Positions 6,236 to 13,178 of a DNA stretch of 13,178 nucleotides are shown one piece after another (within the stretch, counting starts at the first letter, position 1; each line of letters starts with the position of its first letter). Source of the DNA: an uncultured Lachnospiraceae bacterium (GTDB lineage Bacteria; Bacillota; Clostridia; Lachnospirales; Lachnospiraceae); contig CAMJKC010000031.1 of assembly GCA_946406305.1 (NCBI GenBank), forward strand, positions 1 to 13,178. The letters are read 5' to 3'. Made by a program: the position numbers and the translations under genes. Under the pieces are notes generated by a model. The model was given only the letters and a program-made list of their open reading frames with translations, had not been told where the DNA came from and searched no databases.

Positions 6236-6241
6236 AAGGAG
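6236..6241 (+). promoter_or_regulatory. Ribosome binding site fixing the lipoprotein start
   Basis: AAGGAG lies nine bases before the ATG at 6251. An in-frame ATG at 6227 lies upstream of this site and has no ribosome binding site of its own. Starting at 6251 also gives a standard lipoprotein signal peptide, so 6251 is preferred. Confidence 0.75.
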
Positions 6242-6250
6242 ACAAAAAAT

Positions 6251-8173
6251 ATGAAAAAATTTATGGTTCTATTATTACTTTTAGCAATTTCAATTTTTGG
6301 TTGCACAAATAAAGAAGAAGTAGTGGTTGAAACAGAAAGTAATATTGCTAGTGAAGATAAAAGTATTGTGGAAAATAATGAAGAAAATATAATAATGGTA
6401 GATGCAGAATATTTTGTGTCTATGGGTGTTGATAATAAGACAATAGACCCAGCTATATATCTTGACTATAGAAAAGGAATAGAAGAAAAAGTTTATAAAT
6501 GGATAAAAAGTGATGATGGAAAATATTTTACATTTGCCTATATAGATGAAACAGGAAATCCAGTAAAGTTAAGTGAGTCAAAAATAAATGTAGGCGCAAA
6601 TAATGCTGAAAGTATAGACAATGGTAATAAAAATGGCGGTATGAACAGGGAAATGATAGAAGGGGAAATGAGAGGCGGCGAAATGAGAGGCGGAATGCAA
6701 GGTGGGATGATGAAAAACAATGCTGAAGTATTTCGCGGTGTATATATAAATGCAAATATAACAAATATTGAAAATCAAACAATGCTCATTTATGCACCAA
6801 GTGAGTATTTTAATGTTGACAGTGATGGTAATGTCACAGGAATAAATTATACAAATAGCAAAAATGGATATACAGCTAAAACTGCACCAATAATATTTTT
6901 AAATGAATGTGGTGGATGGAAATCAAGTAGTCCAAGGTCATGTGACACATCTTATATTGATGAAGGGTTTGTATATGTGACATGTGGAGCGAGAAGTAGA
7001 GATGCAATGAGTGATGATGGGGAAATACATACAGGTAAAGCACCAATGCAAATGGCAGATCTTAAATCAGGGGTCATAGAGCTTCGTGCAAACGACTTAG
7101 TAATTCCTGGAGATAAGGAAAAAATAATATCTGTAGGGACATCAGGCGGTGGACAGATGAGTTCTATATTGGGTGTAAGTGGTGATATGAAAGAATACTA
7201 TCCTTATATGTATGAGGCAGGAACTTTAGGTGTTAGTAAAAATGCCGATGGCACATATAATAGTGAAGTTTCTGATAATATTTTTGCAGCACAGAATTAT
7301 TGTCCTATAGCTGATATTGAAAATGCAGATATGGCTTATGCTTGGTGGTGGGTAGATTTAGTTGATGATGGTGGAATATATAATGGTAACATTACTGATT
7401 TTGAAAAAAGACTTCAAGAGTTAGCTGCAGAAGAGTATATAAAATTTTTAAACTCATTGCACTTGAAAGATAAAAATGGAAATGAATTAACACTAACTGG
7501 ACTTAGAAGTGGGACTTACTATGATGCAATATTAAATAATATCTCTGACGCATTAAATAAATATGTAGAGTCAGGTGAAAGCATAAGTATAACAGATGAT
7601 GATAAAAATTGGGTTACAAAAGATGAAAATGGAAAATATAAAGTAACTGATATGAAAGGATTTATGATAGGAACAGGACTCGTGAATAGTAGAAATAAAG
7701 CAATACCGGGATTTGATGCTAAAGATAAAACAGCAGAGAATAATGCATTTGGCAGACCAGAAGATGACACAGTGCATTTTTCAAAATCAATTGCAAAAAT
7801 TTTAAAAGAAAATTATGAAGAGTTAAAAATACTTGATGGCTTTGACAAAAATATTGTAGATTCTTATATTGAAGATACTTTAGATGGAGAAAATGCAGAA
7901 TATATTGAAAACCAGACTAATTTACTAAATGCAACTCATATATTACTTGGCATTGATGAGTTAAAGGCTGTAAATCCAGTTAAGCATTTTAGAAATAGAA
8001 GTGGCACTGCTGACCAACATACATCTTTTGGTGTGGGATACAATATATTAACTGCAGCAGCGATGAATGGCATTGATATTGATTACTCACTTGTTTGGAA
8101 TATGCAACACGGGTCAAATGAGGGGACTTCTACAGGGACATTTATTGAATGGGTAAATTCTATTTGTGAGTAA
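6251..8173 (+). CDS. Tannase-like alpha/beta-hydrolase lipoprotein
   Basis: The 640-residue product starts with a lipoprotein signal peptide: MKKFM, a leucine-rich core and lipobox IFG before Cys18. It should be anchored to the outer face of the membrane. An acidic, disordered stretch (about 19-50) and a Met/Gly-rich segment (129-154) precede the hydrolase domain, about 160-640. The nucleophile elbow VGTSGGGQMSSILGVSGD gives Ser298. The C-terminal TADQHTSF (586-593) and WNMQHGS (616-622) fit the subtype B tannase pattern and point to Asp588 and His620 as the other triad members. Known relatives hydrolyse galloyl esters; other aromatic or acyl esters are equally possible here. An insert of about 200 residues between Ser298 and Asp588 fits the lid domain of this family. 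It is the last gene of the cluster, before the hairpin at 8180-8206. Fold and triad are well supported, substrate is not. Confidence 0.85.
   Translation: MKKFMVLLLLLAISIFGCTNKEEVVVETESNIASEDKSIVENNEENIIMVDAEYFVSMGVDNKTIDPAIYLDYRKGIEEKVYKWIKSDDGKYFTFAYIDETGNPVKLSESKINVGANNAESIDNGNKNGGMNREMIEGEMRGGEMRGGMQGGMMKNNAEVFRGVYINANITNIENQTMLIYAPSEYFNVDSDGNVTGINYTNSKNGYTAKTAPIIFLNECGGWKSSSPRSCDTSYIDEGFVYVTCGARSRDAMSDDGEIHTGKAPMQMADLKSGVIELRANDLVIPGDKEKIISVGTSGGGQMSSILGVSGDMKEYYPYMYEAGTLGVSKNADGTYNSEVSDNIFAAQNYCPIADIENADMAYAWWWVDLVDDGGIYNGNITDFEKRLQELAAEEYIKFLNSLHLKDKNGNELTLTGLRSGTYYDAILNNISDALNKYVESGESISITDDDKNWVTKDENGKYKVTDMKGFMIGTGLVNSRNKAIPGFDAKDKTAENNAFGRPEDDTVHFSKSIAKILKENYEELKILDGFDKNIVDSYIEDTLDGENAEYIENQTNLLNATHILLGIDELKAVNPVKHFRNRSGTADQHTSFGVGYNILTAAAMNGIDIDYSLVWNMQHGSNEGTSTGTFIEWVNSICE
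6664..6693 (+). repeat. Two tandem 15-bp units in the lipoprotein gene
   Basis: GAAATGAGAGGCGGC (6664-6678) is repeated at 6679-6693 with only the last base changed. Each unit encodes Glu-Met-Arg-Gly-Gly. They lie in a Met/Gly-rich linker, so copy number could vary without breaking the reading frame. Confidence 0.85.
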
Positions 8174-8179
8174 AGTTTG

Positions 8180-8210
8180 ATAAAGGGTGTTTTAGGCACT
8201 CTTTATTTAT
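8180..8210 (+). terminator. Probable terminator of the AKR-lipoprotein operon
   Basis: ATAAAGGGTG (8180-8189) pairs with CACTCTTTAT (8197-8206), a 10-bp stem with one G-U pair and a 7-base loop. The following TTAT is a poor T-tract, so termination may be incomplete and some readthrough into addB is possible. It lies six bases after the lipoprotein stop codon. No clear promoter is visible between here and addB. Confidence 0.5.
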
Positions 8211-8274
8211 GTGACATTTTTGGAACATAAAATATGTTAAGATAGTTGTTGAGTTTTAATAGTATAGGAGTATG

Positions 8275-11200
8275 ATGGGTAAAATAAAATTATTAATAGG
8301 AAGTAACGGCTGTGGGAAAAGTGAATACATATATAATTATTTCATAGAGAACAGCAGAAATAAAGACGGCACGATAGATTTTAGTAAAAAATTTTATCTA
8401 ATTGTCCCAGAGCAAGATACTGCAAGTAAACAAAAGATATTAATGGAGAAGTCAATAGAGAATGGAAATGGCATTTTAAATATTGATGTCATTTCTTTTG
8501 ATAGGCTTTCATATATGGTGTTTGACGAATTAAATATTGACATCAAAAATGAAAAGATGGTAATGGATGATGCAAAGACCTTACTTCTTCGTCTTGCAAT
8601 AATAAATTTAAAAAAACAAAAAGTTTCCTTTACATATTTCAATAAAAGCATAAATAAAATAGGCTTCATGGAGAAGTTGACATCTTGTATGTCAGAGTTT
8701 TATAGCTATGGGATAGATGAAAAAATTATAGAGGAAGTAATAAAAAGGACTGATGATAAAAATGAAAAACAAAAGCTGTCAGAGTTACTTATCATACAAA
8801 AAGAATTTTTAAGACTTATTAAAGAAAAAAATTTTTTTATAAAAGAAGATAAATTAAATCTATTAAGAGACAAAATTGTTTTGTCTAAACTATTTGACAA
8901 TGCAGTAGTGGCATTAGATGGTTTTACAGGACTCACACCTGTGCAACTGGAAATTTTTAGCAGTATATATGATAAGGCAGATAAGGTATTTACTACAATA
9001 ACATTTAGAAAAAAGGAATACGAAAATTATTTATCAAAAAAAGATGCAGGCATTTTTAACATAAGTGCAATTTTTATAGAAGACATTAAGAGAATGCTAA
9101 AAAATAAGAATGTGAAACTTGATAAAGAAGACATAATAGAAGTTAACGACATGGACTCATATAAATATAAAGATAGAGAAGATTTGGACTTTATAGAGAA
9201 AAATATATTTAGCGAGAAAAAGAAGACAGATGTATCGCCTAATCACATAAATATAGTATCTGCAAAAAATGTAATTGAAGAAGTGAAATATGTCATATCA
9301 AAGATTAATGAACTTACAAAAATTAAAGGATATAAGTATGATGACATAAAAATAGTTGTTCCAACACTTGATGACTACAAGCAGATATTTATAAAAAGTT
9401 TCTATGAAAACAACTTGCCTATATATATAGATGATAGTAAAAATATATATGCATCTCCTATTGTGGAGATTATACGAGCAGTGCTTGAGATATTTAACAC
9501 CAATTTTTCTGTAGCATCTGTTATGAGGTATTTTAACTGTGGGCTGTTTGATAAAAATAAAAGCGACATCTATTTTTTAATCAATAATTTTTTAAATATG
9601 TATAATGGTTCTGGATACAATTTTCATAAAAATAAAATTTTTTTCATTAGAGATAGGATATTAGAGAAATATGAAAATAAAAAAATTTATGAAAGTGAAG
9701 TAGATGAAAATATAGAGAAGATTGTAGAGACTATAAATAAGGAATTAGCAAATATATATGAAATATATGAGGAATATAAAAGCATAAAAAGTAAAACATC
9801 AATTAAAGATTATGTAAAACTTATAAGTGAATTCTTAAAGAGAGAAAATATTTATGAAAAATATGAATTGTTTTTAGATGAGTTGAAAAATAAAAATGGA
9901 GAAAATGATAGCGATTATGTGTTATTAAAAAATAATATTGATGTAATAGAAAATATATTTATACTCCTCTCTGAGATTTCAAGTAAGGATGAGTGTATAA
10001 GCATAAAAGAGTTCATAAAATTATTTGAGTTATCTGTAGAGAATATGGAATTTAAAACGATACCATATAAATTAGACCAAGTAGTAGTTGGCGATTTGCT
10101 TAGGTCAAGATTTGACAACCCTAAAATTTTATTTTTCCTTGGAATGAATGATAGTAAGATACCGAAAAGTATGAGTGATAATAATATAATAAATGATGAC
10201 ATGAGAAAACTTTTTTCAAAAACTGTAGATATAGTGTTGTCGCAAACAACTATTGAAACTGCTTTGAACAGTAGGTTTTATGTTTATATGACAATTACTA
10301 ACCCTACTGATTTATTGGTATTATCGTGGACGGCGAAGAATGCTAAAGAAGAGGCAGATTTTAAATCTTCGGTTATAAGAGATATATCAAAATATTTTGA
10401 GTCTAATGTGGAAGAAATTGTTGCAAATGGAGAATATGATGATATATGGAATATAGAAAATGCGAAAAGGTTTGTAGCAATGAAAACAATTACATCAAAT
10501 AATTATCTTAGTAAGAAGGGGACTGTTAAAGATAAAATAAATGAAAAAGAAGAAGTATCCCTAAATGCATATTTATTGGTTAAGTCTTATTTAGATAAAA
10601 AGTATAGTGGGAGAGATAAAAGTTTTACATATTATAGTAATTGTATAAAGAACAATTATGATTTAACAGAAGATAAAAACTTAAATGAGAGTTTACTTGA
10701 GTCTGTAAAAGAAGGACATTTTAAGGGGAGTGCAACATCACTTGAAAAATATGCGAGTTGTCCATACAAGTATTTTATAAATAGGACAATAGGCTTAAGA
10801 GATGTAATAACTGGTGAGATGAGCGATATTGATTTTGGTAACATATCTCACTATTTTATGGAGTGGTTGTTCAAAAAAAATCACACAATAGTTAGAGATG
10901 ATGGAACAAAAAAAATCATATCTGGTATTGATTTGTCGCAGTTTGATGATGAAGATATAGAAAAAATAGTCAGTATGGGAGTTGATGAAAATAAAAATAA
11001 AATATACAAACTGTCAGATGATACTGAAAAAAATAAGTTTATAGTTGAAAAGGTGAAGGATACAATTGAAAGGACATTGTATGCTTTTAGGCACCATGCA
11101 AAAAACAGTGAAAAGCCAGAAGATATACTCGTTGAGTATAACGATATGAATTATATAATTAACGAAGATGGTAGTATAGCGAAAAATAAAGACAGTAATA

Positions 11201-11817
11201 TAATCGGTGAAATTACAGGCCGTATAGATAAAATAGAATTGTATAAAGAAAATGACAAAGTGTATGTTAGGGTAATAGACTATAAAAGCTCTATAAAGAA
11301 AATTGATATGGAAAATATAGAGAGTGGGATTCAAATACAATTTCTTCTATATTTAGATTATTGTATAAATTTTATAAAAAAGATAGCGCCGTCAGTAGGG
11401 GATAAAGAAGTAATTCCTATAGGTAGTTTTTATAGCCCTGTAGTTGATGGATTTGATATTGATGAAGATGATGAGACTCAACTTAATATAAATACAGATA
11501 TGAATAAACTGCTTGGAATTGTAAATAAAGATGAAGAATCTATATCTCTTATAGATAAGACTTGGGATAGAAGCGAAAAGAGTTTTAAGTCTGAAAACAT
11601 TGTCATAGAAAAGAAAAGTGAAAATGTGATGGATAAGGACGAAATAATTTCTCTTTTAAAAAGGATGAGAGCGAAGATAGCAAGTAACTTAAAAGAGATA
11701 AAAAAAGGAAACATAAAAATAAAGCCACATAAGGGAAAAGAGGATGCTTGTAGGTATTGTAATTATAAAGATATATGCAAATCAGAAAAAGCATATAGTG
11801 AAGAGGAGGATGAATAA
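8275..11817 (+). CDS. addB: ATP-dependent helicase/nuclease subunit B (AddB)
   Basis: AddB is the second subunit of the AddAB complex, which resects DNA double-strand breaks and loads RecA after recognising a Chi-like site. The product has 1180 residues, the usual length. The N-terminus has a Walker A-like GSNGCGKS and the family VPEQ (at FYLIVPEQDT) and ISFDRLSYMV blocks. The C-terminal nuclease domain has GRIDKIEL (Asp985), VIDYKSS (Asp1002, Lys1004) and QIQFLLYLDY. Four cysteines that bind the stabilising Fe-S cluster are present: Cys829 in YASCPYKYF and the CX2CX5C group Cys1159, Cys1162, Cys1168. The ATG at 8275 is preferred; an adjacent in-frame ATG at 8272 lies only one base after AGGAG (8266-8270). 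addA begins two bases after the stop codon. Identification is firm. Confidence 0.96.
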   Translation: MGKIKLLIGSNGCGKSEYIYNYFIENSRNKDGTIDFSKKFYLIVPEQDTASKQKILMEKSIENGNGILNIDVISFDRLSYMVFDELNIDIKNEKMVMDDAKTLLLRLAIINLKKQKVSFTYFNKSINKIGFMEKLTSCMSEFYSYGIDEKIIEEVIKRTDDKNEKQKLSELLIIQKEFLRLIKEKNFFIKEDKLNLLRDKIVLSKLFDNAVVALDGFTGLTPVQLEIFSSIYDKADKVFTTITFRKKEYENYLSKKDAGIFNISAIFIEDIKRMLKNKNVKLDKEDIIEVNDMDSYKYKDREDLDFIEKNIFSEKKKTDVSPNHINIVSAKNVIEEVKYVISKINELTKIKGYKYDDIKIVVPTLDDYKQIFIKSFYENNLPIYIDDSKNIYASPIVEIIRAVLEIFNTNFSVASVMRYFNCGLFDKNKSDIYFLINNFLNMYNGSGYNFHKNKIFFIRDRILEKYENKKIYESEVDENIEKIVETINKELANIYEIYEEYKSIKSKTSIKDYVKLISEFLKRENIYEKYELFLDELKNKNGENDSDYVLLKNNIDVIENIFILLSEISSKDECISIKEFIKLFELSVENMEFKTIPYKLDQVVVGDLLRSRFDNPKILFFLGMNDSKIPKSMSDNNIINDDMRKLFSKTVDIVLSQTTIETALNSRFYVYMTITNPTDLLVLSWTAKNAKEEADFKSSVIRDISKYFESNVEEIVANGEYDDIWNIENAKRFVAMKTITSNNYLSKKGTVKDKINEKEEVSLNAYLLVKSYLDKKYSGRDKSFTYYSNCIKNNYDLTEDKNLNESLLESVKEGHFKGSATSLEKYASCPYKYFINRTIGLRDVITGEMSDIDFGNISHYFMEWLFKKNHTIVRDDGTKKIISGIDLSQFDDEDIEKIVSMGVDENKNKIYKLSDDTEKNKFIVEKVKDTIERTLYAFRHHAKNSEKPEDILVEYNDMNYIINEDGSIAKNKDSNIIGEITGRIDKIELYKENDKVYVRVIDYKSSIKKIDMENIESGIQIQFLLYLDYCINFIKKIAPSVGDKEVIPIGSFYSPVVDGFDIDEDDETQLNINTDMNKLLGIVNKDEESISLIDKTWDRSEKSFKSENIVIEKKSENVMDKDEIISLLKRMRAKIASNLKEIKKGNIKIKPHKGKEDACRYCNYKDICKSEKAYSEEEDE
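11804..11809 (+). promoter_or_regulatory. addA ribosome binding site within the end of addB
   Basis: AGGAGG is part of the last addB codons and lies ten bases before the GTG at 11820. No in-frame ATG exists between the upstream stop at 11811 and the Walker A motif, so this site supports GTG as the start and points to translational coupling. Confidence 0.7.
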
Positions 11818-11819
11818 GA

Positions 11820-13178
11820 GTGGTTTTTAATGAAAATCAAAAAAGAGCAATTGAAGTAAGAAATAAAAATATTTTAGTTTCTGCAGCAGCTGGCAGTGGA
11901 AAGACAAGAATATTGGTTGAAAGACTAAAAAATATGATAATAAAAAAAGAAGTTGAAGCAAGCGAAGTCGTAGTTATGACATTCGCGAAAGCCGCTGCAA
12001 GTGAGATAAAGAATAGAATAAAAAATTCTCTTGATGAATATATTAAAGTAAATTATGACGAAGAGATAGAAAGGCAAATTACATTATTGCAAAGTGCTAA
12101 TATTTCTACCATAGATTCATTTTGTAAGAGGATAATAGATGAGAATTTTTACTTGTTAAATGACATAGACCCAAATTACCGCATTGGTGATGAAAAAGAA
12201 TTAGCACTTATGTTTGACAGAGTGTTAGAAGATTTTTTTGAAGAGAATTACAATAAAGAAGAATACAAACTATTTTTTAAGGTATATTTTAAAAAGAGTG
12301 ACAAGACATTGAAATTAATGTTTTCAGAAGGGATAGAGTATTTAAACACTATTCCATGGCCTATAGAGTATCTTGATGAGAAAATTAAGAAGTGTGACAA
12401 TGACGAATTTGTAGAAAACTATGCAAGAGAATTGAAAGATGAAATTGACTCTTGCTATGGGGAGGCTTGTGAGATTTATGAATTAAATAGAGATGAGATA
12501 ATAAAAAAAGTAAAAAAAGATGATGACTTAAAAATATTTAATGATAAATTTGACAATATAAAAATGTGGCAAGATTATGTGAAAAAAGAATTTGTAGATA
12601 AGAGTATAGAAGAGTTTAAGGAAATTGCATTAAATAGCAAAGAATTGAAAGAAAAAATTGAAATTGATAAAGAATGTCCAAGTGGAACAAAACAGCTCTA
12701 TAATAGGTTTAATAAGAATACATATGAAGAATTGTATGACTTAATTAGGAAGGCTATAAAGAATTTAAACAATGCACTTGATACAAAGAAATATGTAAAT
12801 AATGACAAACTATATATGATTTTGTTAAAAGAAATATATATTAGATTTAAAGAAGAAAAAAATGCAAACAAAGTCATAAGTATATCAGACTTACAAAAAT
12901 ATGCATTGGAGTTACTTTATGAGGAGAGTGAGTCTGGTGGTAAAAGGTTTACAGAACTCGCTAAAAGGCTTCAAAAAAAATATAAGCAAATATATGTAGA
13001 TGAATATCAAGATACGAGTTTTGTGCAAGAAGAAATAATAAAAGCCATATCTAATAATTATGAAAATAGAAATGTATTTTTGGTGGGAGATGTAAAGCAA
13101 AGTATATATGCTTTTAGAAATTCAAAACCTAAATTATTTGTTGACAAATGTGAACAATATAAAAAGGCAATGGAAGAT
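11820..13178 (+). CDS. addA: ATP-dependent helicase/nuclease subunit A (AddA), 3' cut by window
   Basis: AddA is the UvrD/Rep-type 3'-5' helicase and nuclease subunit partnering AddB. The 453 codons seen are roughly the first third to two fifths of the usual protein of about 1200 residues. Motifs in order: NENQKRAIEVRNKNILVSA leading to Walker A AAAGSGKT (residues 22-29); VMTFAKAAASEIKNRI (motif Ia region); ISTIDSFCKRII (motif Ib); Walker B YVDEYQDTS with Asp394 and Glu395; and motif III VGDVKQSIYAFRNS near 422-435. The nuclease domain lies beyond the window. The start is GTG, separated from the addB stop by two bases. The frame is open to the last base, so there is no sign of a break. Assignment is firm. 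Confidence 0.96.
   Translation, partial: MVFNENQKRAIEVRNKNILVSAAAGSGKTRILVERLKNMIIKKEVEASEVVVMTFAKAAASEIKNRIKNSLDEYIKVNYDEEIERQITLLQSANISTIDSFCKRIIDENFYLLNDIDPNYRIGDEKELALMFDRVLEDFFEENYNKEEYKLFFKVYFKKSDKTLKLMFSEGIEYLNTIPWPIEYLDEKIKKCDNDEFVENYARELKDEIDSCYGEACEIYELNRDEIIKKVKKDDDLKIFNDKFDNIKMWQDYVKKEFVDKSIEEFKEIALNSKELKEKIEIDKECPSGTKQLYNRFNKNTYEELYDLIRKAIKNLNNALDTKKYVNNDKLYMILLKEIYIRFKEEKNANKVISISDLQKYALELLYEESESGGKRFTELAKRLQKKYKQIYVDEYQDTSFVQEEIIKAISNNYENRNVFLVGDVKQSIYAFRNSKPKLFVDKCEQYKKAMED

Noticed and set aside
6528..6782. Overlapping minus-strand ORFs opposite the lipoprotein linker
   Set aside because: They arise from the antisense of the Met/Gly/Glu-rich coding repeat; no start signal.

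Overview
The window looks like chromosomal DNA from a low-GC, strictly anaerobic bacterium, most likely a clostridial or related Bacillota species. That is an inference from four things: very A+T-rich sequence with A/T-ending codons, strong AGGAGG-type ribosome binding sites, a gene for the [FeFe]-hydrogenase maturase HydG, and the Bacillota-type AddB-AddA recombination nuclease pair. I cannot name a genus.

Layout. (1) Positions 1-30 hold a GC-rich, REP-like imperfect inverted repeat cut by the window edge. (2) hydG (96-1511, minus strand) is read from a well-formed promoter at 1673-1700. Its leader of about 155 nt contains two small hairpins, an intrinsic terminator just upstream of the ribosome binding site, and a long alternative pairing that would consume one arm of that terminator; this looks like an undescribed attenuator or riboswitch. 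(3) Positions 1700-3870 are an accessory or decaying stretch. It holds a frameshifted zinc-finger gene remnant, an intact KilA-N-domain gene carrying a perfect 32-bp palindrome and followed by a terminator, a short CxxCH/HNH-like remnant, and a 25-codon hydrophobic ORF with a good ribosome binding site. (4) Positions 3940-8210 form a probable three-gene operon for the cell envelope: a secreted protein fusing a cyclophilin-like domain to an aldo/keto reductase, a membrane protein of unknown function with about four helices, and a tannase-like alpha/beta-hydrolase lipoprotein. The operon has an extended -10 promoter, a structured leader and a terminator-like hairpin at its end. (5) From 8275 to the window end run addB (complete) and addA (first 453 codons), tightly coupled, encoding the helicase-nuclease that processes double-strand breaks for recombination.

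How the parts relate. hydG serves assembly of the hydrogenase H-cluster and stands alone here; hydE, hydF and the hydrogenase are not in view. The three-gene cluster combines a predicted exported reductase, a membrane protein and a surface ester hydrolase, so processing of an external ester or carbonyl compound is a reasonable but unproved guess. addBA is housekeeping. The parts most worth follow-up are the hydG leader, the exported cyclophilin-AKR fusion with its operon, the leader before it, and the palindrome in the KilA-N gene.
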